A stretch of DNA of 64,000 nt from Isoetes taiwanensis. Taxonomy: Eukaryota; Streptophyta; Lycopodiopsida; Isoetales; Isoetaceae. Below the pieces are notes generated by a model that saw only the letters and a list, made by a program, of their open reading frames with translations, made no database searches and had not been told where the DNA came from. The DNA lies in contig JAJEKV010000504.1 of assembly GCA_021234155.1 (NCBI GenBank), positions 1-64,000 of the forward strand, given 5' to 3'. The position numbers and the translations under genes are program-made. This document shows positions 26,040 to 36,322 of this stretch, piece by piece (within the stretch, counting starts at the first letter, position 1; every line of letters begins with the position of its first letter).

Positions 26040-26896
26040 TTGATAGAATACCTCCGAACCGCAAGTATAAGCTTGACCTACACTTTGATGATGTGGAAGC
26101 CTCCAAATATATCGGCCTACCAATGCCGGGGATGGGAAAGAGTACGAGAATCAAGTGCAAAACACGATCGATTACGGTTTTGGACGGGACAAGTAAAAGG
26201 AAAATTATATGAAAACATCGGTGAGATCCCAAATAGAGAGATTGAATGGGCAAAGGAATTTTGCAAAGAAACTCAGCTCATGTATGTGCTATGGTGGTTC
26301 ATGCATGCTAACAGTATGGATATGACAGCATTGTGCAATTTGAATTTTATAGGGAATGCTATTACTATCCTGCAGGGCTGAGGCGATTGCTATGGCACTA
26401 TGATCCATTTGTATTCCACATGTAACTCTACAAGGCTAATTGATCTTGTTGATTGGGGAAAGAACCTCATTCCTATCCTCATTCCACATTTCAGAGATCA
26501 TTTCCACTATCTTGACACATATAACTTTTGATATCAGCCTCATCTTCCTTTAGACTTGCTGTTTTTAAGAGATTATTGGCTCAAGGAATCTACACTTAAT
26601 ATTCTTGGCTTCATCGTTAAAAGCGGTTCCACATTTTGCTACCTTAGTAAAATGTTGCTGTTACAAGTTCCACTCTATCCAGGATAACAGCTGAACATCA
26701 GTGTCTTAAATGTTACCTGAATGGTTTCATTATGTTGTCACTATCTAAAACTTTATTACTCTTTATGGCTCTTTATATTTTGGTTTGGATTTCATCAAAT
26801 CCAAATATTCAACTCTTTATGTTGCTGACATCTTTTGTCATGCAATACTTATATTTTGTACTTATTCTCCATAATTAATGATTAAAAAGCTTCATT

Positions 26897-26926
<30 letters not shown>
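26040..26926 (+). mobile_element. 5'-truncated LINE 3' end with poly-A tail
   Basis: The region ends in an uninterrupted run of about 26 A residues (26901-26926), typical of a retroposed 3' terminus. Upstream, broken frames resemble the RNase H-like tail of plant L1 ORF2: 'RAEAIAMAL' near 26380, and then 'WGKNLIPILIPHF' and 'LDTYNF' near 26450-26530. No reverse-transcriptase motif is present, so the copy is 5'-truncated; the left boundary is not fixed. The tail directly abuts the transposase-like gene that starts near 26936. Confidence 0.55.
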
Positions 26927-26927
<1 letters not shown>

Positions 26928-26935
26928 GAAAGAGA

Positions 26936-29900
26936 TTGAAACTAAAGGAAAAAGAAAACATTGCACCAAATGAGAAGAAGAGAAAACATTTTCTCAGTGA
27001 TAGAAGGTTGCAAGAGTTGTCAAAAGAGCTAACTGACTCTTTTAATCACATTGTGAGGAATGTTTCAGAGGATTTAGACAAAGGGAGAATTCTTCAAAGA
27101 CTTTTGAAGAAAAATACACATTTACCATTGCAAGGAGAATTACCAGATCCCAAGAACCTGGCTGTAATGCATACCATGATTTCCAATGTCTGAGAGACAA
27201 TGTAGGCCCAAAAAATGCAAAAAGAAAAACCCGATATTTTGCAAGCAAGAAAGAGCACTCTACAAATGGCAGGCTGTTCGGGCCTGGGGATCAATCAATC
27301 TGCAATTTCAAGGGTTCTATCTATTCCCCTAAAAACTGTTGCCATGGCATTTTAGAAGACTTAATTTTTTAACTGCTGGCCCCCGGTCAATGTTTGGAAG
27401 GAAGAGAAGAAAAGATGCCTTCCTGACTGAAGAAATAGCCACAGTTGGGGAAGTATTGGGATGAAAATACCAGAGTATCACCTTATAAGAAGCATGTGAG
27501 GAAGCATTTGAATGATAAAGGTGAGAAAAATTGATCATCCTATTCATCGCTAGAGATGACACGGGTATAGTTTCGACCATACATTTTGAATGCTTTCTTT
27601 CTTTCTTTTGTTTAGAAAGTAACTAAATTTTTTCATTGTGCGAGGTTCAACTATATCTTGGTTTCAAGAAGGAACATCCGGATATGAAGATGTCAAAGAA
27701 GCTTTAGAAACGAAGCCAAGCTACATTAGAAAATTAAAAGAAAGGGAGACTGTTCTTTGCCAATACCATTTGCATTTAGAATTTGTAAGGCAGGCCATCA
27801 ATAATATGAGGACAGATCCTCAAGGTGTTCACAAGGAATGTAAATGTAAGTGCAAAGTTTGTGGCCCAGGTCGATCTGTATGGGCCAAGGAGAACACCAT
27901 TAAATCAACTAGTGATTATTGGAGAATGGCGGTGTGCCAAAAGGATGAGAGTGAAGAGTGGCATAAGCACGTGTGTTTGATGCGGAGACTTGTACAAAGT
28001 GTGGGTTAAAGAAGTAAGTATGGTTTCCTTTTGCTTGTACATTACTTTTAAGTAGTATCTAATCTAAACCCTGTTTCGTCTCGATAGTCTTGGTCATCTT
28101 TTCCTCAACGAGTTATCTTGTCCGGGTTGTATGTGAGTGTCCCTGCTTAAAAGGAATGCTCGACTTCACTCCAAACACGGGAAAAGATTGAGTGTTCATG
28201 CACTGCAGATGTTATGTTCTCTGAAATTTCAAAGTCACGCTACCTTGAAATAACTAAGTCTCAGAACTAAATCACATTGTGCCTTGCTTTTTATTTGAAG
28301 CACTAAGGTTTGCGGGTGTATTCTGAGAGTTGTCGAGAGTCTAATCCGGTGATAGAATTCCAAAATTATCCTATTAGAGTGATGTGCAAAATCTTGGATT
28401 CGCCGGGGACATTGACCAATTCTTGACCCGGTCGATTGTGGTCATTTTCAACAAGCTCGATGCAAGACTTTCAAATCCCGGATGAATCCACATATTTCGA
28501 CCCCTTTGAGTTCATGCCAAGATTAAAATCATTTGCAAAACCATTAGGTTGTGGCTGTAAGGAGTCTTAGAGTCTAGACTTTTTTTTTCTTGAATTGGGA
28601 AAGATTATCAGAATCGATACATCCGCCATTATTGTTTTGTATTGCAGGTTGCCAACATGTCCTAAAGAGAGGAACAAGCAAAAGTCTATCAATGTCCAAT
28701 GGAAAGTATTTGAAAAGGTACTAACTATCAAATTCAAGCATATTACTTTTTAGGAGTTGAGCTAATCATTTGACATTGAACCCGGACAAAGAAGAAGTCC
28801 AAAGAAAGAATATTGCCAAGCTATCTAAGAAACCTGCAAAGGTTACTAGATTGGCCTACAAGACGGGCAATCCTTTTGAATTTAATGAGCATGCAAAAAA
28901 GACTATGAAGTCTTTTGTTCCACATAATTATAAAGCTCATTGGCAAGCTAAGGAATTCAAGAAATGCTTGGCAACCATACCAGATGATACTATTGTTTCT
29001 GTCATAGACTTTGCAGAAAATTACGGATTTAAGATCCAACAGGAAGCTCAATCCTGTCATTGGCATACTGATCAGGTGTCAATTCTAGTGCATATTACTT
29101 ACAGGAGGATGAAGAAAGAAGAAGAAGAAGAAAGAAGGAAGAGAGAGGAAGAGAGCTTGAACAAGAAGAACAAGGACTCGGCCAAGGAGAAGAGAAAACA
29201 AACTCTCAAAGGTATTGTGAAGGAGACTCATTTCTATATTAGTGATGACAAAACACATGACACAGAATTTGTCCAACATTGTCTACAAATGCATGCTGAT
29301 TGGTTGCAAAGTATTGGAGTTGAATATAAGAAACATGTATTTTGGAGTGATGGCTGTTCTTCACAGTTCAAGTCTTCAAGACCATTCCATTTTCTTGGTA
29401 GATTTTATGGGAGAAAGGGTAAGGATCTCCTATGGAATTTTTTTGCTAGCTCACATGGCAAAGGTGAGCATGATGGTGTTGGTGCAGTTATAAAGAGGAT
29501 ACTAACTCAAGAGCAAATGAAGTACAATGGATGCAAACTGCAGTGTGCACATGAGGTTGTTAATTTTCTCCAATTGTACTTTCAAAATCATCCATCTGAT
29601 AATGATATCAAAAGGTATTATTCCTTTTTTTTGTTGTTTTAGGCGGTCTGACCGTCTGTCAAAGACTTGAAGCACTTTACAAAGACTTGATGTTACAGGT
29701 TATTCTGGGAGGTGGAGTCTTCAAACATTGACAGATCTGAAAAAATTGAATGCCATACCTTGAAGGGAACAACAAAGATTCACCGTGATCAGGCCATGTG
29801 ACAAGGAAAACTCTTTGAAGGTAGCTTATAGACCATTGTCATGCTTTTGCAACTATTGCATTCAATTCAAGTGGGATAAATGTGTGTATGTGAGTCGAAT

Positions 29901-30380
29901 TGGTGATTGGGAGAACAGTGAGTTGAGGTTAAAGGAGCCTAGGAATACAGGTGACAACATTGAAAATGAAGAAGAGGCCGAGTTTGATATTGAGGAAGAA
30001 GAAGAGGATGAAGATGATGTAATGAGTTCCATGATAGAAGTGGGGGATAATTTTGCTGTAAATGCTGAAGAAGGTAATGAAGAAGGGGTAGATTTTTATG
30101 TGCTTAGGTGCACTGAAGCAAAGAATACTTTGCTAGAAAATTATAAGGATGGATGGGGGAATGTGTTTGGGGTAGAAGAAGTTATTGTCTCGGGACTTTA
30201 TTACAAACAAATTCGGGTAGTCTAAATTTTGAGCTGATGGAGGACAAACCCGAGGCAAGTGTTTATAGCCATCTTGTAAGACTGTCAAAGTTTGACATGA
30301 TTCTGGATGAAGATAATATGTATACCATGGATGAAGACACTTGCCAACAAATCATGAGTAGTATTCCAACTACCTCATAG
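26936..30380 (+). CDS. Transposase-like gene (uncharacterised family), multi-exon, slightly damaged
   Basis: Exon-like pieces run left to right: a Lys-rich N-terminus (26936-27193); a possible helix-turn-helix phrase 'INQSAISRVLSIP' (about 27283-27321); a Cys-rich segment (27638-28009) with 'KECKCKCKVCGPG' and, after a one-base shift, 'AETCTKCGLKK'; a short exon near 28650-28720; the core exon (28770-29614); and a C-terminal exon (29699 onward) starting 'LFWEVESSNIDRSEKIE', with an acidic stretch and the end '...SHLVRLSKFDMIL'. The core has 'VIDFAENY', 'WSDGCSSQFK' and 'HGKGEHDGVGAVIK'. From memory these match a widespread family of uncharacterised proteins in fish and cnidarians. I infer an RNase H-like transposase fold; DNA cleavage activity is not shown. 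Frameshifts near 27990, 29790 and 30200 suggest recent decay or sequencing errors. Confidence 0.6.
28405..28604 (+). repeat. Repeat copy 1, inside an intron of the transposase-like gene
   Basis: Shares 'ggacattgacca', 'cctttgagtt', 'tgccaagattaaaatcattt', 'ggttgtggctgtaa' and 'cttgaattgggaaag' in the same order with 30478-30674. The two copies are diverged by substitutions and small indels but collinear. Confidence 0.85.
28770..29614 (+). CDS. Core exon of the transposase-like gene, candidate DDE residues
   Basis: This is 281 uninterrupted codons. Candidate catalytic acidic residues, counted from the ATG at 28770, are Asp80 in 'VIDFAENY' (codon 29007), Asp194 in 'FWSDGC' (29349) and Glu233 in 'KGEHDG' (29466). 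The first-to-second and second-to-third spacings are 114 and 39 residues, which would fit a DDE/D-type nuclease. A Lys/Glu-rich coiled-coil insert lies at residues 114-146. The true exon start is probably downstream of the ATG. The donor 'AAAAG|GTATTA' at 29614/29615 joins to the acceptor 'TTACAG' at 29698, giving an 84 bp intron and an uninterrupted join '...DIKR-LFWEVE'. Confidence 0.7.
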
Positions 30381-30385
30381 AAGAT

Positions 30386-30674
30386 AATGGATGAAGTATA
30401 ATGGATGCAAACTGCAGGATCAAAAGGTATTTTCCCCTTTTTTTAGTTGTTTTTAGCATGTTCTGATAAGTGCTGCCAGGGACATTGACCAAATTTTGAC
30501 CTGGTCAGTGTCATCAATATGAACAAGGTCTGATGCAATACTTCAGTCCAAAATCAATCCACATCTTCTCAACTCCTTTGAGTTCCTGCCAAGATTAAAA
30601 TCATTTGCAAACAGTTTGGGTTGTGGCTGTAATTAGTCTTGGAGTCTCAACTATTTTTTCTTGAATTGGGAAAG
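30386..30674 (+). repeat. Mosaic duplicated tail of the transposase-like gene
   Basis: Three gene pieces reappear here in shortened form. 30390-30419 repeats 29514-29542 ('atggatgcaaactgcag'). 30419-30450 repeats the exon-intron junction at about 29607-29640 ('atcaaaaggtatt'). 30478-30674 repeats the intronic block 28405-28604. The pieces are joined with intervening sequence missing, so this is a deleted, rearranged second copy of part of the element. Confidence 0.75.
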
Positions 30675-31876
30675 CATCACATCTGCACAATTAACTTTGC
30701 AATTTCAAGAAAATTCATAAAAGAACACAATGAAAGAGAATGAAGATATATTACATTGCAAGATGGTACAAAATTCTTTTGTAGTTACAAAATGGAGGCA
30801 AATTTTGTACTTGCATACCCCACAAACGAGGAACTTTATGTACGGTATAGATTAAGGAATAAGGGGCGAATATGCCTATCCAACAGCTCTCTCACGCCTC
30901 TCGTCACCCAGGTGTGAATATGCACCCAAACCAAAGGGGGTTTAAGGGGGATTTTAATTTAAATGTGTTAGACCCAATGGTTGTGTTAATTAATGTCAAT
31001 GGTAGTTATGTGTTGATTGTTAATGTCAATGGTTGTTATGTGTTGGTTGTTATGTGTTGGGGATTTAATTTTTATATGTTGGATGTTAATGGTTTGTGTT
31101 GCAAAAAAAAAAAATTTTGGCCCCTTAGGGGCCTAGGGACGCCCAGGTGTGACAAAAAACTTTAGAATTCAAACCGAAAAAAAAACTAGAATTCATTTAA
31201 GGCTTTTATCAATTGTAGCTTTTTGAATTTGATCACAATAAAACAAATAGAACATAAGTAAAATTTACCATAAAGATAGAGCAGATTGATCCCTTATTTC
31301 GAAAAGTCATAAAGTTTGCAACACAAAGAAAACCCCACGTTATTATGCTACATATTGTTTACTCGCTACAACTATTTCTCTTTCACAATGACACCATTGT
31401 TTATCAATCCATATGATTTTGGATGCTCCATCTCTAGCTTAAAGGTAATGCATGATTCACCTTACGGTTTGATTAAAGTTCCAAACCTTCAATATAAATG
31501 CATTCTTGTGGCCTTCGTTTGACCTGATCTACATTGACATGGAAAAGGGCGGAATAATCCCTTTGTTGTGTGCATAAGAATCCATTTGTTGATTGAAGCT
31601 AAAGGTGGCTACTATGAACAATCCCAAGAGCCGGGAATATCCAAGAGTTGGAAGCAAGCAGAGGGCCTAAACTTGAATCTGCGGCAAATCTTAGGAACTT
31701 AAACAAAAAGGGGGTTTGCAAAGACTACATTGTAGAATCAGAAACCAATACCTTGTAAAAAAAAACATTATGCTAAAAGAAGAAACATTAAAAACAAATA
31801 CCTTTGTAAGTGTGAGCAAAAATCCATCTCGTGGTAGTAAAATCCACTCGGCAATAAGAATCCAAGAGGGCAAGTA
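30675..31876. other. No gene recognised
   Basis: AT-rich. Around 30990-31090 a degenerate GT-rich tandem repeat of the type 'ttaatgtcaatggttgttat' / 'gtgttggttgttatgtgttg' occurs. Short poly-A runs are present at 31105-31117. No coding motif was seen. Confidence 0.4.
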
Positions 31877-32066
31877 CACATGTTATGCACACATGCACAT
31901 ACATGCACACATGCACATGCACTTGCACTTGCACTTGCACTTGCACTTGCACTTGCACTTGCACTTGCACTTGCACTTGCACATGCACAATACACATGCA
32001 CATGCACACACATGCACATGCATGTGCACATGCACATGCATACACATGCGCAGTGTTCATGCACAA
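31877..32066. repeat. Hexanucleotide microsatellite (ACTTGC)n in an (ACATGC)n field
   Basis: 31921-31980 is ten perfect copies of 'acttgc'. It is flanked on both sides by imperfect 'acatgc'/'acacatgc' units. Because the unit is six bases with no stops in most frames, it produces long Leu/Ala, His/Leu and Cys/Thr repeat ORFs on both strands, which are not genes. Confidence 0.97.
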
Positions 32067-32300
32067 ACACATGCAGAGAAAGACAACAACCCTCGGATTG
32101 TTCCCACCAACGAAAATCAACGGCCCATAAATGGTGCACTCTAGAAATACTATTTAGTACACCTCAACGAATACAACAACGAAATCATAGAAAAACCATG
32201 TGAAAAAGCGTATAAAAATCTAAAAGTAACCCCCTGTTATTGTGCTACATATTGTAACAAAATTGAGGCATACTCACATACTTACATTGCCTCACTAGGA

Positions 32301-33137
32301 TCAGGAATCTAAAAACTTCTGTAGATGAACCAACTGGTCTGCACTGAAAACATTTCGATGTACATCAACTAACCACTGAATCTGGCCCTTGCAGTATGCT
32401 TTGACCAGCAGTTTCTTATCTGCTCCAATGTCCTGCTGGAATAATTCTTCAAGAACACCTAAGGAAAGACTTGTATAACATTCTGCTCTAGTGTTATCCT
32501 TCAGTACAGCTAAAGTATCTTCAGCATGTGTAACCTGTCTAATTATTGGAAGCAAATAAACGTCGAGAATTGTATCAGTTGGCTGACAGGTGAAAGTAGG
32601 CACCATAATGGAAGTAAATGGTGGGGACAGAAATGTCTTGTAAACCTCATCATCTGCAAGAATTACATTTCTGCCATACTCAGGGAAAGCTGCATATACC
32701 TTATGGAGTGGCTTCATAAAAATAGGATTAGAAGACTCCAAAGGATACTTGAAAGGCATCTCATCACAGAAACTCTGGTCCCAAATGAAGATGAATTTGT
32801 CTTTCTTAGCAGGACATAGGACATCAAGCACCTCATGAACATTAAATCTGTTCATAGAGGACCAAATGGCTAAGTCATACCAGTAAGATGCTTCCTCCAA
32901 GAAAGCATGTACTCCCGGCCTGAATACAACTACTTTGTTAGTTGTTGATGATTTTATTAATTGAGGGTTTATCTTTTTAAGATCATCCCTCAATTGATTG
33001 CTTCTTCTAAAGGTCTTCACGAGAACGCCATTAAGATCTAGAATCAGCAATCTCTTTTGCCTAATAACAATTGGCAGTGCAGTGGAACTTGAAGCTACAT
33101 TTACACTTTGTACATTAGAGGTAATTTGAGATCTCAT
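32301..33137 (-). CDS. FCP1/NIF-type HAD phosphatase-like protein
   Basis: This is a 278-codon ORF with the FCP1-homology (NIF) domain at about residues 28-185. HAD motif I reads 'LILDLNGVLV' (Asp34; the usual second Asp is Asn36). Motif II is 'IWSSMNRF' (residues 91-98), the Lys region is 'MKPLHKVY', and motif IV is 'NVILADDEVYKTFL' (Asp162, Asp163). The family dephosphorylates Ser/Thr on proteins such as the RNA polymerase II tail. The Asp-to-Asn change occurs in plant relatives with 'LDLNG' or similar wording (from memory), so it is not in itself proof of decay, but activity is doubtful. The only Met before motif I lies in the adjacent MITE (residues 1-7 are MITE-encoded), so the native N-terminus probably lay further upstream or is lost. 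A C-terminal helical part follows residue 190. Confidence 0.75.
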   Translation of the reverse strand: MRSQITSNVQSVNVASSSTALPIVIRQKRLLILDLNGVLVKTFRRSNQLRDDLKKINPQLIKSSTTNKVVVFRPGVHAFLEEASYWYDLAIWSSMNRFNVHEVLDVLCPAKKDKFIFIWDQSFCDEMPFKYPLESSNPIFMKPLHKVYAAFPEYGRNVILADDEVYKTFLSPPFTSIMVPTFTCQPTDTILDVYLLPIIRQVTHAEDTLAVLKDNTRAECYTSLSLGVLEELFQQDIGADKKLLVKAYCKGQIQWLVDVHRNVFSADQLVHLQKFLDS

Positions 33138-33662
33138 TTTGTCCCATTAAGGGATGCTTAAAAAGCCACATCAGCTTTTTAAACTGTCCAATAAGAGAAG
33201 AGCTCCTGTGTATTTTATTCCAAAGATATGTGGGTAGATGAATTAATGCAGTTCTAACTAACTTTTGCAGTGTCATTTTTCTACTATAACTTTTGATCAA
33301 AAACTCCGATTCGAACACTATTTGTGGCAATGGATTCGTCTCCTCAAGATCTTTCTAATGACAACCCATTGTTATATCTTTTGGGATGTAAATATATAAG
33401 AAAAGAGCAAAACCATATTTTTTAAAGGTTAACACATATGGCTTGTATTGAAATACATCATAACCATATATCACTTGAAAGATCTTTTCATTCTCAGATC
33501 TAATGCAACAAACGCCGCAAACATTTTCATGAGTAGATCAAAAGTTATAGGGAAAAAACGTGACAATGAAGTTGTTAATGCTGCATTAATTGCAGTTTGA
33601 TGTAGAGTACTCATTCTATTGGAGGATTCTTATGGGGACAAAAGGAGATCTCAAATTACCTC
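33119..33662 (+). mobile_element. MITE, copy 1 (544 bp)
   Basis: Begins 'gaggtaatttgagatctc' followed by 'attttgtccc' and ends with the reverse complement ('gggacaaaaggagatctc', 'aaattacctc'), giving terminal inverted repeats of about 28 bp with one mismatch. It has no coding capacity. A second copy in opposite orientation is at 63283-63830. Left flank is TA; right flank is AA, so a TA target duplication is only partly supported here. Confidence 0.9.
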
Positions 33663-33949
33663 AATGCTTCAGTGGACCTAACATTCACAACATTAATCAA
33701 GTGAATACACACCCAAATTCAAGTACAAATATTGAGATTAAATTAAAAACGCACAAGACCTGGAAGTTAATTGGGATACATTTAAGTCCTCATCACTTTG
33801 GACTACTTTGTCACTCCCTGAAGATTACAGAAGACAACTCAAATAATGAATACAATAATTTAAGAATTCAAATTAAACAATCGTGAATGAATTATTACGC
33901 TCAAGGGGATGTTGTTATTCCCCTCATGGATTCAATCATTCTTTGCAAG

Positions 33950-35811
33950 TTTTGTACCTTTATCTTGTCTGGATAGTCTTTGCGGCTTGTACATTTGGTG
34001 CAGGTTCCAGTTTGATTTGCTCTTCATGAACTTCTTTTGAACTTTCAAACCCTGCACCTGCAATATCAGCAAGGGTTGAGTTTATGTTGTCCATGACATC
34101 CTTCTCAACCTCTTCTTCATTGCCTTGCAAGATTCTGTTGCCACCGCATCATTCCCATCATTCTTTTGACCTCTCCCTCTCAAAGGATACTTTCTAGTAA
34201 CCTTGGCTTTGGTCGAGCAATTTGCTTTGGCCTTGCCACCTCCTTTCTTTTTTGCTAGTCTCTTATTTATTCAATGTCTTCTTTTTCCTTCCTGTCTTCT
34301 TCACAACCACATCAGCTTTTTCTTCTTGATCTTGCTTACGCTTATCACGGTTGGAGTGTGTAAGACATACTCAATCTCCTCATCCAGGCGACCTTTATTT
34401 TTCTTCCTGAAATTTCGCCACTTCTTAACCGCATTGGGGTCACCTGTACCTGAACATTCTCTGTTTCAATATCAGAATCATCCCTGACATGTCTCAACCT
34501 TCTCAACCTGCTAGTAGAAGGGTTCAATTGGTCAGATTGCACATCTACTACATCTTCAATTGTTCGGCACGTATTTGATCCCAAATCTGATTTCCTGAAA
34601 CTTAATCTAGGATCAAAGGAAGCAACCTGCTCAACTGCAACAGGAATGCTCAAGCCAAGCTCAACATAAAGGTCTTCAGGAACTAGGCATTCACATTTCA
34701 AACATTTGCCTTCCTTTAACAAGGCAGCACACATCACATAATATTCATGTGAGCAATCAAGAATTAAAGAAAGCTTGTACTTATCATGAAATCCCAAACC
34801 ACAAGTATTACAAAAATTTTGTAAAAAACCTGGAAGATTTCTCTTGATGGTGTTGATGCAGAAAGTTGAATTCTTGATGTCTCCTAGACTGTCAAGGTTT
34901 TTTGCATATTCCTTGGCTGCCTTGATGTCACCATCCGGGTTGAATTAATTCGCCTCCAAATTTCCCTTCTTCAAAATCGGGACTGGATCTCAGTGCATAA
35001 TGACTCCATGGACTCTGCAAAGACTCCTCAAACATTAACTTTCTCTCCAACTCCTTTATTTCTGTTCTACTTCGTGTCATGAATTGCCCCCGATTTCAAT
35101 TGCTCCATCTTTGTGTCTTTTTCGGTTAGCCTTTTAAAAATTTTGTCATTTGACTTTTCTTCATTTGCCGAGGCTAACAACTATATCCGCATTTCTTTTT
35201 CCATCCGAAGTTTTCTTGATCATAAGTTTTTCAGATTCTCTGTCACTATCTGCAGATTCGGTTTCAAGTTTGTGCGATCAAGTTTACTACTTGCTACCTC
35301 TTTTGCTCAAACTGGGGCTTTGAATCAATTTCTTGTTTCTCTTTAAAACCTCGAACTCTCGGCCGCTTATGCCGTAAACCATAACTTTGTGCACCACACA
35401 ATGCACAATTGATTTGATGGCCCGGGATCTTCAAGACCTTCTTGGCAATTTTCCCAAGCAAATGCAAGGGCAAATTGCTTCGACTTCATTGTTTGAAACC
35501 CCATCGGATAAAGAATCCTTAACAAACTGTCCAATTTGGCCCTAGGATGTGGCTGAATAGCGACACTTTTAGTGCCGATAGCCGACTTGGAATTGAGGGT
35601 TCTTGCCAAACCGATTTCCAATGTTCTTGTGTAACATTATTTGCCGGTAATTGAATCGCGCTCGAGGTCGCAAACCATGGTTTGAAAGGTGTATCCTTTT
35701 CGAAATCCTCGGTATGTTTGCCTCCTCTACCATTGTAATCGATTCACGAATGTAAGTTAGGATAATTGATCTATGATGTGAGCGGAGAAAAACAGAGCAA
35801 AAGAAACACAA
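33950..35811 (-). pseudogene. Unrecognised broken gene with RING-like Cys/His cluster
   Basis: Read from right to left, coding-like text passes through several frames: a basic start 'MVEEANIPRISKRIHLSNHG' (near 35735), 'LLRILYPMGFQTMKSKQFAL' (about 35520-35460), a CxxC phrase 'CALCGAQSYGL' (about 35400), a Lys/Glu-rich coiled-coil-like stretch (35330-35050), then 'KEYAKNLDSLGDIKNSTF' and the cluster 'FCNTCGLGFHDKYK' ... 'DCSHEYYVMC' ... 'GKCLKCECL' (34812-34690). The spacing C-x2-C-x14-C-x-H-x4-C-x8-C-x2-C resembles an incomplete RING finger. An acidic, serine-rich tail follows to about 33955. In-frame stops lie near 34950 and 34100 and frames change repeatedly. It could be the 5' part of the same gene as the FCP1-type ORF. 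I do not recognise the family. Confidence 0.5.
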
Positions 35812-35820
35812 ATTGGGATA

Positions 35821-35900
35821 AAAAAAAAAAAAAAAAGGAAGGTGCCGGAAGCTAGGTCTTGAACCGAGGTCGAGATTGTGGGAGGTATAACTACGGGTTG
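35821..35900 (-). repeat. A-run and possible tRNA-derived SINE piece
   Basis: A run of 16 A (35821-35836 on plus) borders a segment that, on the minus strand, contains 'ggttcaagacc', a match to a Pol III B-box. No convincing A-box is seen upstream, so the SINE assignment is weak. Confidence 0.25.
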
Positions 35901-35945
35901 CTAAGTGCTTGGAAGTGCTTTAGGTGCTAAGTGCTTTTGCGTTTT

Positions 35946-35976
35946 TTTGGGTAGCATTACCATATTTACACCCCCA
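35946..35976 (-). repeat. Inverted copy of the 9.32 kb dispersed motif
   Basis: 'tttttgggtagcattaccat' followed by 'atttacaccc' is the reverse complement of the sequence at 9319-9349. It ends a segment with 'aagtgctttaggtgct' about 30 bp upstream. Confidence 0.65.
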
Positions 35977-36112
35977 ACCTAGTGATCTTCCAACATGCCA
36001 GAAGATGATAATATGCTTTCTGAAATCAATAAATGTTTATCAAAATGTGTGATTCACAATAACTAGCACATAATTTAGCTTAAAACACAGTTCTACAATA
36101 CGGTATTAAATT

Positions 36113-36262
36113 TTAATTTCGAAGTTCATACCTTCTCGCATACATATTTGATAATGAAACTAATGCACTAGCATTCAATGGTTCCAACCGCAAGATTTCC
36201 GCTATTGACTCTTCGCAAGCTGTATGTCGAAGATGGATCTTACATGTTCTAAAAATGGTATC
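36113..36262 (-). pseudogene. PPR E-motif fragment
   Basis: The minus strand reads 'CKIHLRHTACEESIAEILRL' then 'EPLNASALVSLSNMYARR', which fits the E motif of PLS-class PPR proteins (LLSACxIHGxxExxExxAxxILxLEPxNxxxYVLLSNxYA). No PPR repeats precede it in frame and it ends soon after, so it is an isolated fragment. Confidence 0.75.
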
Positions 36263-36322
36263 GGACATGACACACGGGCTGAAATGGCATTGTGTCAATA
36301 AGGTGCGCAAATCCAAATGCAT

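Noticed and set aside
28821-29279. Minus-strand ORFs of 81 and 64 codons
   Set aside because: They are antisense shadows of the transposase-like core exon.
31716-32203. Five overlapping long ORFs on both strands (His/Leu, Ala/Leu, Cys/Thr and Val/Gln repeats)
   Set aside because: All are translations of the (ACTTGC)/(ACATGC) microsatellite; no start context, motif or conservation supports a protein.
33590-33886. 98-codon ORF, with a sister at 63164-63358 sharing its first 24 residues
   Set aside because: Both begin inside the MITE and share residues only because the MITE is repeated; the downstream parts are unrelated.
35843-35900. tRNA gene or tRNA-derived SINE
   Set aside because: Only a B-box-like match was found; no cloverleaf or A-box could be drawn.
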